Shown here: positions 6,203-13,960 of the stretch, piece by piece | Layout: every line of letters starts with the position of its first letter | Position numbering within the stretch: the stretch's first letter is position 1 | NCBI GenBank assembly: GCA_964537555.1 | Contig: CAZIAD010000056.1 | Span: forward strand, 1-19,816 | DNA: 19,816 nt | Source of the DNA: CAYRWR01 sp964537555 | GTDB lineage: Bacteria > Spirochaetota > Brevinematia > Brevinematales > CAYRWR01 | Reading direction: 5' to 3' | Program-made: the position numbers and the translations under genes | The notes under the pieces: model-generated | The model's database searches: none | The model's input: the letters and a program-made list of their open reading frames with translations, nothing else | Told to the model about the DNA's origin: nothing

Positions 6203-7540
6203 ATGGACAAGTCAGTGATGAAAATTTTTGGGGCCGGGGTATTAGTAGTCTTAATCGCGATCTCCGCCTGTGGTGTAGATCCCATTCCCGGGCCACATGT
6301 AAAATCCTGGGGTACAGCCATAAAAATAGAATCTGCCCCCGGCAATGCCTATCAGCCCGTTGTAGCTTTCGATAGTTCCGGTAATGCGGTAGTATTGTGG
6401 TGTCAGGATGATGGAAACAGTTCCACAAATCATCTCATGGCAAATGTACTGAACCGCCAGACAGGATGGAGCACACCGGTAGTGGTAAATAACAACTATC
6501 TGGGAAATGCAGAAAAGCCGCAGATCGTTTTTGATGATACAGGCATCGCCAGGGCAGTATGGATGGAAGTCACTAATTTCAATTACTATGATATTTATTC
6601 AGCTCACTATTCCCGGAGTAGCGGGTGGAGTACGCCATTACGAATAAAATCCAGCACTAATACCGCCTTTGATCCGCGAATAGCGGTGGATGCTTCGGGA
6701 AATGCCTTTTGTATATGGCAGGAATACGATGGCCTGAGATGGAATATTAGGTTCAATCAGTATACTAATGCTATGGGCTGGGGCAATGACATCCTGATTG
6801 AAACAAACTCCGGAGATGCGCAGTATCCCTATATCGCTGTTGACCCTTCCGGAAATGCTACGGCTATATGGAAACAATTTGATGGAGTCCATCAGAATGT
6901 CATGGCTTCTCATTTATCCTCCGGTAACATCTGGGATAATCCTATTCCTATTGAAAACGGGACAGGAGAGGTGTATAACCTACAGATCGCAAATGATAAA
7001 ACGGGCCATGTTCTGGCAGTATGGAGGCAATATGATGGTATTTTCTGGAATCTCATGGCCAATATGTATACCAATGGAGTAGGTTGGGGTACTGATCATG
7101 CCATTGAGACCAATGCCGGAGATGCCTTTTTTCCCGTGGCAGCTTTTGACTCAGAGGGAAATGCCATGGTAGTGTGGCAGCAGAGTAATGGCAGCATATA
7201 TAGAATATGGGCCAATTATTACTCAGTAATGACCGGATGGTCCGATGCAGTTTTGTTAGAGACTGAGGACCTGGGAAATGCACAATATCCTCAGGTAGCC
7301 TTCTATCCTAATGGTGATGCTTTAGCAGTGTGGTATCAAAATGATGGAAGCAGATACAATATCGTAGCCTGTGAATTTAGTAAAACAACAGGATGGGGGA
7401 TCGCATTTCTTATGGAAAATGACAATAGTGGTTCCGCTGGAAGCCCACGCATCGCTATCGATAATGATGGGAATGCTGTAGTAGTCTGGACCCAGGATGA
7501 CGGGGTCTACAATAATGTCTGGGCCAGAAGATATCACTGA
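6203..7540 (+). CDS. Lipoprotein of eight ~51-residue repeats, beta-propeller-like
   Basis: The signal peptide ends in IAISAC (Cys23), predicting a lipid anchor. The rest is eight tandem repeats of about 50-53 residues with the pattern GW(G/S)-x5-IE-x3-G-x-A-x2-P-x-(I/V)-A-x-D-x2-GNA-x3-W-x-Q-x-DG-x4-N-x-(M/W)-A-x2-Y. Repeats begin at about residues 35, 88, 141, 192, 243, 294, 345 and 397. Eight short beta-rich repeats with a central AVW motif fit a closed propeller on the cell surface, probably for carbohydrate or protein binding; this is inferred. GAGGAG (6188-6193) sits nine bases before the ATG. It has its own promoter and a strong terminator, so it is monocistronic. Confidence 0.85.
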   Translation: MDKSVMKIFGAGVLVVLIAISACGVDPIPGPHVKSWGTAIKIESAPGNAYQPVVAFDSSGNAVVLWCQDDGNSSTNHLMANVLNRQTGWSTPVVVNNNYLGNAEKPQIVFDDTGIARAVWMEVTNFNYYDIYSAHYSRSSGWSTPLRIKSSTNTAFDPRIAVDASGNAFCIWQEYDGLRWNIRFNQYTNAMGWGNDILIETNSGDAQYPYIAVDPSGNATAIWKQFDGVHQNVMASHLSSGNIWDNPIPIENGTGEVYNLQIANDKTGHVLAVWRQYDGIFWNLMANMYTNGVGWGTDHAIETNAGDAFFPVAAFDSEGNAMVVWQQSNGSIYRIWANYYSVMTGWSDAVLLETEDLGNAQYPQVAFYPNGDALAVWYQNDGSRYNIVACEFSKTTGWGIAFLMENDNSGSAGSPRIAIDNDGNAVVVWTQDDGVYNNVWARRYH

Positions 7541-7563
7541 TAAATGACTGAGTACTCAATTCT

Positions 7564-7597
7564 TAAAAAACCCTTCTTTGATTAGAAGGGTTTTTTT
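7564..7597. terminator. Bidirectional rho-independent terminator
   Basis: A run of A, CCCTTCT (7571-7577), a short loop, AGAAGGG (7584-7590) and seven T. Symmetric A and T tails allow it to end the plus-strand lipoprotein transcript and also the minus-strand glycolipid synthase transcript. Confidence 0.85.
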
Positions 7598-7729
7598 ACA
7601 GCTATTATACCATTTCTCCATCCGAAAAAAAGTGATATCTTCCGGCAATGCTGGAACAAGATTGGTTAATATTGAAAGAAGCATAGTCTAAGATTATATA
7701 TACTTTTCTTTGTCAGATGATAAGCAGAT

Positions 7730-8872
7730 TTATTTCCCCTCCAGCTGTTCTACTACATAGCGGGCGATCTCGTCAGCCCCGGTCTGGAGGCTCAGTCCTT
7801 TGAGGTTTTCATGATACTGCTTCAGGATATCGGTATGCTGTATATCGTGTATGATCTTGTAAAATGCCTTGTCGTTGCCGGCCCACCAGCCCACCTGATT
7901 GCGGACGGTATAGTCTACATTGGGCTTTTCACTGTAGGTGGCCCAGTCGGTAAAGATAATGGGAGTATTCATGAGCAGGGCCTCGAAGGTGGTGGAGGCA
8001 CCAGCCTTGGCGATGCAGAGGTCGGAGACGGAGAGCAGCTCATTCATATTGGACACAAAGCCTAAAGGCACCAGGTGTGTCTTTGAGGCCTGATCCCGGG
8101 TGAGCTGTTCCAGCTCCAGCCGCAGCTCTTCATTGTGGCCGCATACCGAGATGATGTTAAAGGGTAGTCCCTTTTTATACATATCTATGACGTACTGACT
8201 GATGCGGGAAATACCCTGGCCCCCGGCAGTGGTCAGTATCGTGGGCATGTCAGGATCCAAAGCATACTGTTTTTTTATCTCATCCCGGTGCCGGGGCAGA
8301 TGGAAAAAGGCTTTTTTAATAGGAAAAGGGAAGACCTTGAGCCGCTCCCTCTTCATCCCGTGGCGCAGCAGACGGCGGCGGGCGGTATCAGAGGCACCGA
8401 TCAGTATATCGGCCCGTCGCTCACACCAGAAAGAATAGCCGTCAAAAGGGTCAGTCACAAATCCGATCACCTTGAACTTAGCCTTGAGGGCCTGGCGGGC
8501 CCGGGCGGCAACCGAGATAGAAAAAAAGTGAGTGGAAAAAATGATGTCAGGCTGATATTTTTCAATATACTGCCGCCCCTTGGCGACCCAGTCCCGGTTG
8601 AGCCAGGGCAGGATGAGCATACTGAGGGGATATACTACTTCAGAAGCGATGTAGCCGGCCTTGGCCCAGAAGGGGTGAGCCAGGGCCCAGTCCCAGATAC
8701 CTTTGAGGGTGCGGTCATTACCCAGGGCCCCGCACTCTTTGGCAAAGTCTATGACATCGATCTGGTATTTTCCGGGATAGAGGGCTTCGATAGATTCCTT
8801 GACTGCCAGAGCAGGCATCTTGTGGCCGGCACCTGCTTCCATCATGGGCATCAGGATCTTTTTCTTGGGCAT
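7730..8872 (-). CDS. Diacylglycerol glycosyltransferase, MGDG-synthase/UgtP family
   Basis: This family transfers glucose or galactose from a UDP-sugar to diacylglycerol at the inner face of the membrane, making glycolipids. The N-terminal domain has the family motif GAGHK-x3-A (about residues 13-21). The C-terminal GT28-type domain has TTAGGQG, CGHN and the donor-binding KAGASTTFEALLMNTP. At 380 aa it is the usual length. I chose the ATG at 8872 over the GTG at 8881 because AAGG (8882-8885) abuts the GTG but is correctly spaced for the ATG. A promoter lies directly upstream, and glf is next door behind its own terminator. Which sugar and how many are added cannot be told here. Confidence 0.85.
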   Translation of the reverse strand: MPKKKILMPMMEAGAGHKMPALAVKESIEALYPGKYQIDVIDFAKECGALGNDRTLKGIWDWALAHPFWAKAGYIASEVVYPLSMLILPWLNRDWVAKGRQYIEKYQPDIIFSTHFFSISVAARARQALKAKFKVIGFVTDPFDGYSFWCERRADILIGASDTARRRLLRHGMKRERLKVFPFPIKKAFFHLPRHRDEIKKQYALDPDMPTILTTAGGQGISRISQYVIDMYKKGLPFNIISVCGHNEELRLELEQLTRDQASKTHLVPLGFVSNMNELLSVSDLCIAKAGASTTFEALLMNTPIIFTDWATYSEKPNVDYTVRNQVGWWAGNDKAFYKIIHDIQHTDILKQYHENLKGLSLQTGADEIARYVVEQLEGK

Positions 8873-8898
8873 AATTTGCACCTTAGCTTTGATATATA

Positions 8899-8926
8899 AT
8901 TATAACAGGTGTTTAGGAAAAGGCAA
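8899..8926 (-). promoter_or_regulatory. Promoter of glycolipid synthase (extended -10)
   Basis: On the minus strand TTGCCT (8921-8926), a 16-bp spacer, and TATAAT (8899-8904) preceded by TGT, an extended -10. The leader is about 20 nt. Confidence 0.65.
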
Positions 8927-8938
8927 TGCGTATATACT

Positions 8939-8969
8939 AAAAAAGACCGGCTTTTTAAGCCGGCCGTTT
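8939..8969 (-). terminator. Terminator of glf
   Basis: CCGGCTT/AAGCCGG stem (8947-8953 and 8957-8963) followed on the minus strand by six T. It begins seven bases after the glf stop and separates glf from the next gene. Confidence 0.85.
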
Positions 8970-8975
8970 TATGTT

Positions 8976-10106
8976 TTATTTAAAGGATTTTTCCAGCTGT
9001 TCAAACTTGGCAAAGGCATTGGCAATGGTAGCATCCATATTAAAGTACTTATACTGCGCCAGGCGGCCGATAAAGGCCACATCCTTTTCCTGGGCGGCTT
9101 CGGCTTCGTAGACCTTGTATTTATCGATCCATTCATCGGTAAACATGGGATAATAAGGAATGTCTTTTCCGATCTCGCACTGCCGGCTGAACTCCTTCAT
9201 GACGGAAGTGCTGTCTGCCTGCTGGCCGGTGAGGATACGGTACTCCGTGATACGGGTAAAGTCATAGTTATTGGGATAATTGACAGTACCCACAGGCTGA
9301 CGGATGCCTCCCAGGAAGTTTTCAGAGACAAAGTCAATGGTGCGGTACTGGAGCTCGCCGAACTTATAGTCATAATAATAGTCGATAGGGCCGCAGTAGA
9401 TCAGTTTTTCCTTCCATTCTACATCGTGGATCACTTCTTTATAGTCGGTATTGAGCATGATCTTGATGTTATCGTGGTCCAGGACATTGTTAAACATATG
9501 GGTGTAGCCCCGGGTGGGCATACCCTGGTAGGTATCCTGGAAGTAGCGGTCATCCCGGGAAATATATACCGGGACCCGGCCTGTGACGGCAGGAGAGAGG
9601 TCTTCCGGCTTCAGTCCCCACTGCTTAAGAGTATACTGATTAAAGATGTTTTCATAGATATATTCGGCCAGGAGCTGCATGTCTGCATCATCCTTTTCTT
9701 CCCGAAGCTTCAGTATAGGCACCTTTTTATTAAAGCCGAACTTAGCTACCAGCTTTTCTTCTATGCGGCGGGCCATAGTCTCGGGAAATACCATGTACAG
9801 AGAGTTGATATTAAAGGGAATAGGGACAAGCTTGCCCTCCATCATGCCCAGGACCTCGTGATGATAGATCCGGAAGTCGCTGAACTGGTTGACATAGCGC
9901 CACACTTTTTTATTGGTAGTATGGAAGATATGAGGGCCGTAAGTGTGGATGAGGATGCCGTGCTCATCATAGTGGTCATGGCAATGTCCGCCTACATGGT
10001 TGTTTTTATCGATGATGAGGATCTTTTTATTATGGACCCGGGCCATCTGCTGGGCGATCACTGCCCCCGACCATCCGGCACCTACTATGACATAATCGAA
10101 CTGCAT
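8976..10106 (-). CDS. glf: UDP-galactopyranose mutase
   Basis: Converts UDP-galactopyranose to UDP-galactofuranose, the donor of galactofuranose in envelope glycans and glycolipids; a cytosolic flavoenzyme using reduced FAD. The FAD Rossmann motif is at residues 9-14 (GAGWSG), followed by GGHCHD and the family's GPHIFHT. Further landmarks are QYTLKQWG, GRVPVYISRDDRYFQDTYQGMPTRGYTHMF cut across the substrate pocket (read as separate GRVPVY and GMPTRGYTHMF motifs), GTVNYPN and TRITEYR, and the C-terminal FIGRLAQYKYFNMD. At 376 aa it is typical in length. AGGAGG lies just before the ATG, with a promoter at 10136-10163. The neighbours (glycolipid synthase and manC) suggest envelope glycan or glycolipid synthesis. 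Confidence 0.95.
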   Translation of the reverse strand: MQFDYVIVGAGWSGAVIAQQMARVHNKKILIIDKNNHVGGHCHDHYDEHGILIHTYGPHIFHTTNKKVWRYVNQFSDFRIYHHEVLGMMEGKLVPIPFNINSLYMVFPETMARRIEEKLVAKFGFNKKVPILKLREEKDDADMQLLAEYIYENIFNQYTLKQWGLKPEDLSPAVTGRVPVYISRDDRYFQDTYQGMPTRGYTHMFNNVLDHDNIKIMLNTDYKEVIHDVEWKEKLIYCGPIDYYYDYKFGELQYRTIDFVSENFLGGIRQPVGTVNYPNNYDFTRITEYRILTGQQADSTSVMKEFSRQCEIGKDIPYYPMFTDEWIDKYKVYEAEAAQEKDVAFIGRLAQYKYFNMDATIANAFAKFEQLEKSFK

Positions 10107-10135
10107 ACATTCCTCCTTAAGGAAAAGGACACAAT

Positions 10136-10163
10136 ATTATAAAGCAGCGCTGTGAAATGACAA
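10136..10163 (-). promoter_or_regulatory. glf promoter
   Basis: On the minus strand TTGTCA (10158-10163), a 16-bp spacer and a perfect TATAAT (10136-10141), about 25 nt before the ATG. Confidence 0.65.
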
Positions 10164-10208
10164 GGAATTTACTTTATAATTATACGTTTTTAGTAGAATA
10201 ATGCCCGG

Positions 10209-10898
10209 CTAGGGTTTCTGTCTCAGGCCGCCCCAGACCCAGCTGGACCCATTCAGATAAAAGAAGGACTCTATACCATTGTCGGCATCAAAATCGAATG
10301 AGTATCCTTCATAGTCCCGCCCATTCAGAGAGATCTCCTTTTTTGTAAACAGCAGGCCGCTCATAGCCTTGATAAAGGTCCACTGATAGGACTTAATGGC
10401 AGAGAGATCTGACACAGAAGTGACTGCCCTGAGCCGGCCCTCGTCATCGTATAATAAAGCGTCCGGCCCCATCAGAGACAGGACCTGGTCCCAGTCTTCA
10501 TTCTCGATAGCCTGGCTGAACGTATCCTGAAAACTCTCCCATACCGATAAATCTACCGGAGCCTGGGAATCACGGTCCGGCTGAGTCCTGACTTCTGCAG
10601 TATTGTCTTTGTTTCTGCCCCAGTCACCCGTCTTAAGATGGGGGATCACCCTGGAACCTATCAGTACCAGTATCCCGATAATAATACCGAGGGCAGAGTT
10701 TTTCCGGGGGGCTTTTATTACTTTGGCAGTTTCCCAGGTCTGGGGATGGTTCATCTTGTGCTGATTATTCCCGGCCAGGGAGCCTACCACATCATCCGCC
10801 TGACTGGACTTTATCTTTAAAATGATCACGATCAGAATCAGGCCCAGAGGCAGGAACAGTATAGGATTCTTAATTAATAATTCTAATATATTTTGCAT
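10209..10898 (-). CDS. Two-helix membrane protein of unknown function, 229 aa
   Basis: No family recognised with confidence. Two hydrophobic helices are visible, at about residues 6-28 (NPILFLPLGLILIVIILKI) and 68-86 (SALGIIIGILVLIGSRVI), joined by a polar linker. The C-terminal ~110 residues form a soluble domain (WESFQDTFSQAIENEDWDQVLSLMGPDALL...) whose helix-then-strand layout recalls NTF2/SnoaL-like folds; this is a guess. I place the start at the second ATG (10898) because GGAGAG (10906-10911) is well spaced for it, whereas the first ATG (10913) has none. It is divergently transcribed from manC. Confidence 0.7.
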   Translation of the reverse strand: MQNILELLIKNPILFLPLGLILIVIILKIKSSQADDVVGSLAGNNQHKMNHPQTWETAKVIKAPRKNSALGIIIGILVLIGSRVIPHLKTGDWGRNKDNTAEVRTQPDRDSQAPVDLSVWESFQDTFSQAIENEDWDQVLSLMGPDALLYDDEGRLRAVTSVSDLSAIKSYQWTFIKAMSGLLFTKKEISLNGRDYEGYSFDFDADNGIESFFYLNGSSWVWGGLRQKP

Positions 10899-10940
10899 AA
10901 TATTGCTCTCCATAAGACTAAATTCATTTCACCTACTCTA

Positions 10941-10969
10941 ATACTAAGACCAAAGCCCGGAATTATCAA
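10941..10969 (-). promoter_or_regulatory. Promoter of two-helix membrane protein
   Basis: On the minus strand TTGATA (10964-10969), a 17-bp spacer and TAGTAT (10941-10946). It lies back to back with the manC promoter. Confidence 0.5.
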
Positions 10970-11000
10970 TAAATCAGGTAGTCCCGAATCTCAGAGGGAT

Positions 11001-11029
11001 TTGATATTAAGGCTGATACCTGTTAAAAT
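11001..11029 (+). promoter_or_regulatory. manC promoter (extended -10)
   Basis: TTGATA (11001-11006), a 17-bp spacer ending in TGT, and TAAAAT (11024-11029), about 26 nt before the ATG. Confidence 0.6.
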
Positions 11030-11055
11030 ATACTCAATTCTTTAAGGAGCATACA

Positions 11056-12444
11056 ATGAAATCTATCATCATGGCGGGGGGAAGTGGGACCCGTTTATGG
11101 CCTTATTCCCGTCAGAGCTATCCTAAACAGTTCCTTAATCTGGTAGGAGAAGACAGCTTTATCGAGCAGACTGCCAAAAGACTGGCTGCTGTCACTGACA
11201 GTAAAGATGTCTATGTAGTAGCCGGCGATCAATACCAGTTTAACATAGCTGACCACCTGTCCCGGGCTTTTAAGGAAGACTATGACCGTATCATCACTGA
11301 GCCCTGCAGTCGTAATACCGCTCCTGCTATCGCTCTCACTGTAAAATACATGATGGAATTTGAAAACTGCAAGGAAGATGAGGTGCTGTTTTTTAATACG
11401 GCCGACCACATCATCCAGCCCCAGTCCAGATTCACCCAGATGGTGGAGACTGCCCTGCCCTTTGCCCAGAATAATATAGTGACCTTTGGGATCATCCCCC
11501 ATAAACCGGAGACCGGATACGGCTACATCGAGCTGGCTAAAGAAAAGAAAGACCAGGTATTCGAAGTAAAACGTTTCGTGGAAAAACCGGATCTGGCTAC
11601 CGCTAAACAATATGTAAAATCAGGCAACTATATGTGGAACAGCGGCATGTTCCTGTTTTCTATAAAAGTGATACTGAAGGCCTTTAAGCAGCACACCCCG
11701 GAACTGTACCAGATGATCACGAAGTGGAGCTATGATGATGCCCTGGCAAAATACCCCAGCCTCAAAAAGGACTCCATCGACTATGCTATCATGGAAAAAA
11801 TAGACAATATCCTCTGTGAAAAGACGGATATCTCCTGGGTAGACATAGGGAGCTGGGACTCCCTCTATGACATCCTGCCCAAAGATGAGAACGGTAATGC
11901 CGTAGTAGGAAATGCCGTGGTACTGGACTCTAAAAACTCTCTCATCATGAGCTCCAAAAAGCTGGTCACGGCTATCGGACTGGACAATACCGCTGTGATC
12001 TCCACCCCCGATGCCATCATGGTATCCGACCGTAAGCAGAGCGGAAAGGTCAAAGAGATGGTAGCCCTCCTGGAAAAAGATAATCATCCCGAGGCCCTGG
12101 AACATGTCACCACCTTCCGGCCCTGGGGCTCCTACACGGTACTGGAAGAGGGAGACCGCTACAAGATCAAGCGTATCATGGTCCACGAAGAGGCACGCCT
12201 CTCCCTGCAGCGCCACCAGCACCGCTCCGAGCACTGGGTAGTCATCAAAGGAACAGCCCTGGTCGAGATCGACGGCGTAGAGACCCGCCTCAAGGAAAAC
12301 GAAAGTGTCTATGTCCCTAAATATACCATCCACCGCCTGGCTAATCCCGGCAAGATCCCCCTGGAGATCATCGAGGTCCAGAACGGAGAGTATGTGGGAG
12401 AAGATGATATTGAGCGTTTTGAGGATAATTACGGTAGAGCCTAG
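11056..12444 (+). CDS. manC: Mannose-1-phosphate guanylyltransferase with PMI-type cupin
   Basis: Makes GDP-mannose from mannose-1-phosphate and GTP; two-domain members may also isomerise fructose-6-phosphate to mannose-6-phosphate. The N-terminal nucleotidyltransferase opens with MAGGSGTRLWPYSR and PKQF (residues 6-25), followed by TADHII, GYGYIE and FVEKPD. The C-terminal cupin carries the metal-binding RHQHRSEHW (386-394) and ends in EVQNGEYVGEDDIERFEDNYGR, the standard family C-terminus. At 462 aa it has the length of the bifunctional ManC/CpsB/AlgA type. AAGGAG (11043-11048) and a good promoter support the start. GDP-mannose would feed mannosylated envelope glycans; glf nearby supplies another sugar donor. 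Whether the isomerase activity is present cannot be decided from sequence. Confidence 0.93.
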   Translation: MKSIIMAGGSGTRLWPYSRQSYPKQFLNLVGEDSFIEQTAKRLAAVTDSKDVYVVAGDQYQFNIADHLSRAFKEDYDRIITEPCSRNTAPAIALTVKYMMEFENCKEDEVLFFNTADHIIQPQSRFTQMVETALPFAQNNIVTFGIIPHKPETGYGYIELAKEKKDQVFEVKRFVEKPDLATAKQYVKSGNYMWNSGMFLFSIKVILKAFKQHTPELYQMITKWSYDDALAKYPSLKKDSIDYAIMEKIDNILCEKTDISWVDIGSWDSLYDILPKDENGNAVVGNAVVLDSKNSLIMSSKKLVTAIGLDNTAVISTPDAIMVSDRKQSGKVKEMVALLEKDNHPEALEHVTTFRPWGSYTVLEEGDRYKIKRIMVHEEARLSLQRHQHRSEHWVVIKGTALVEIDGVETRLKENESVYVPKYTIHRLANPGKIPLEIIEVQNGEYVGEDDIERFEDNYGRA

Positions 12445-12455
12445 GCCGGGATGGA

Positions 12456-12974
12456 ATGAAAAAGTTTTTATTGATACTGATCCTGTTTTTCAGCAGCAGT
12501 AAGCTCAAGGATGTCTCTGTAATGGGCCTAAGCCTGGGCATGAAAACCCGGGAAGTAGAGACGGTGCTGGGACAGTCTCCTGTGGTCCGCTCCGATGATC
12601 CCCAGCTCGATATCTACTATCTGGATATTATGGACCACATGACTATGCTGCTCCTGACCTATAGTAATGAGCTCCTGATACAGCTCAGTATGCAGGCTGA
12701 CTGTGTGGACCTCCCCCAGGCTATCGCTCTGCGGACCCAGTGGGCCCGCAAACTTCAAAAAGAACTGGGCCGGCCCCGTATAATCGAGGGAAATGACTAT
12801 TATGAGCACTATATTATATGGGAAAATAAGCAGAACATCCTCTATCTGGGCCTGGACGCTACTATAAAGACAGAAGGCCCTACTAATTACTTTCTGTATA
12901 GCCACTATCACAGGGCCGACTTATGGACTCCCTTTAAAAACCCAGATTATCATTATAATCCCGGAGAAAAATAG
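12456..12974 (+). CDS. Small exported protein of unknown function, 172 aa
   Basis: Starts 11 bp after manC, so probably co-transcribed. The N-terminus MKKFLLILILFFSSS is a short signal peptide or anchor with no lipobox cysteine. The segment after it (VMGLSLGMKTREVETVLGQSP) recalls the G-x-T-x2-EVE-x2-LG-x-P motif seen in BamE/SmpA-like and other small exported domains, but the resemblance is short. The rest is mixed alpha/beta with many aromatic residues (YYEHYIIWENKQNILYLGLD). The ribosome site is weak, which fits coupling to manC. It may be an envelope accessory protein; nothing links it directly to mannose metabolism. Confidence 0.7.
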   Translation: MKKFLLILILFFSSSKLKDVSVMGLSLGMKTREVETVLGQSPVVRSDDPQLDIYYLDIMDHMTMLLLTYSNELLIQLSMQADCVDLPQAIALRTQWARKLQKELGRPRIIEGNDYYEHYIIWENKQNILYLGLDATIKTEGPTNYFLYSHYHRADLWTPFKNPDYHYNPGEK

Positions 12975-13243
12975 CACTCCCCGGGGCGTAGCCATGCCCT
13001 CAGTCGCCCCTCAATAAGTCTGGTAAAAATGCCTCTGTATTAACTCCTGCACCCGCAAAAAACATAGCTCTCTTCTCAGGGAGGAGATGCGCACCCTGGA
13101 CCTTTCCTGGAGGCAAAATCTCCTGGCAAATCAGAGGGAGCACAGAGCGGGAATAAAACCCGGGAACAGGCTAATACCAGCAGATGGCTTATATTCAGGA
13201 TGCTGCGCTGCACCGTGTGTATGGGTGATATTTTTCCAGCCTA
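12975..13243 (+). other. Convergent intergenic region, no clear gene
   Basis: Lies between the convergent manC operon and the minus-strand operon. It holds a GGGGCG/CGCCCC hairpin (12983-12988 and 13005-13010) without a T-run. An ATG at 13087 follows a GGGAGG but opens a low-complexity frame that runs into the opposite gene, so I do not call it. Confidence 0.45.
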
Positions 13244-13933
13244 CTATTCCGGGAGGGAAGTCAGTTCCAGCAGTCTCCTGGGTGAACCGGGGCCGCCCGA
13301 GAGGCCTTCGTAACGGACCAGGTAATGGGGCGGGGCCAGGGAATACCAGAAAGAGGATTTAGGGAAGAAAGGAGCCATGATGCCTGTCATAGCCAGCTCC
13401 AGACGGTAACAGGGGATCTTCTGATCACCCAGGGTCAGGGTCTCGTCAGAGAGGCGGTTGATATTGATGGCGAAGCCGGAAGGTCCCTGTCCGCTCATGA
13501 TGAGCTTCAGGCTCCGGGACTGGCCCAGGGGAAAGCCCCGCAGCAGAAAGTCCAGAGAGACAAAGTCCAGCAGGGCGATCTCATTCTCAGCAGTGGGGAT
13601 CCTGTTTTTTATGATAGTAGTCTGGCGCTCGATGATAGAGTCCGGGCGTTTGTCCTTGGCTATGGAGAAGAGCTGCTCCATACCGGGGCGACCGATACGA
13701 TAGAAGTAATCATGATGAGGCCCCCTGACCGTGACCTCATAGACATCCCGGCCCTGCCAGGCCCTGAGGGCGGTACTCATGGTGACGGTGCTGACTTTTT
13801 TATCTATGGTCTGCCGGAAGCTCAGGCTTTCACCATCCGGTATTTGCGGGTCCACCAGAGGCTGGGCATAGCATAGCCCCCTCATGACCAGCATCACAAG
13901 TGTAAATAGTATAGATAATCCCGCTCTTTTCAT
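13244..13933 (-). CDS. Exported DUF3108-like protein, 229 aa
   Basis: The signal peptide (KRAGLSILFTLVMLVMRGLCYA) predicts export with cleavage near residue 23. The mature part opens with IPDGESLSFRQTIDKKVSTVTMSTAL and ends YSLAPPHYLVRYEGLSGGPGSPRRLLEL. The pattern, 'uniform-strand beta protein with a conserved DGE start and a terminal P-x-Y-L-V-x-Y-E', resembles DUF3108-like periplasmic proteins of unknown function. The match is from memory and only moderate. It starts 27 bp after the stop of the beta-helix lipoprotein gene and is surely in the same transcript. One Cys at 21 is not in a convincing lipobox. Confidence 0.7.
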   Translation of the reverse strand: MKRAGLSILFTLVMLVMRGLCYAQPLVDPQIPDGESLSFRQTIDKKVSTVTMSTALRAWQGRDVYEVTVRGPHHDYFYRIGRPGMEQLFSIAKDKRPDSIIERQTTIIKNRIPTAENEIALLDFVSLDFLLRGFPLGQSRSLKLIMSGQGPSGFAININRLSDETLTLGDQKIPCYRLELAMTGIMAPFFPKSSFWYSLAPPHYLVRYEGLSGGPGSPRRLLELTSLPE

Positions 13934-13960
13934 ATTCTGCTCCCTGCCATCATCATAGAT

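Noticed and set aside
8288..8899. 203-residue plus-strand frame opposite the glycolipid synthase
   Set aside because: Antisense shadow with no ribosome site or recognisable domain; the minus-strand gene has all family motifs.
8799..10142. 447-residue open frame on the plus strand opposite glf
   Set aside because: It is antisense to a textbook UDP-galactopyranose mutase with promoter, ribosome site and terminator. The translated product is low-complexity (Ile/Val/His/Asp rich), as expected from reading the codon pattern backwards.
11620..12333. 237-residue minus-strand frame inside manC
   Set aside because: Mirror of the manC coding sequence; composition is that of an antisense frame and no start signal precedes it.
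12983..13010. GGGGCG/CGCCCC hairpin as terminator of the manC operon
   Set aside because: No T-run follows on either strand and the loop is 16 nt; kept only as an unexplained structure in the intergenic entry.
13087..13362. 91-residue plus-strand ORF preceded by GGGAGG
   Set aside because: Gly/Pro/Arg-rich, no domain, and its last 119 bp run antisense into an exported protein gene. The GGGAGG is also too close to the ATG.
13325..13876. 183-residue plus-strand frame opposite the DUF3108-like gene
   Set aside because: The minus-strand reading has a clean signal peptide and operon spacing; this one has neither.
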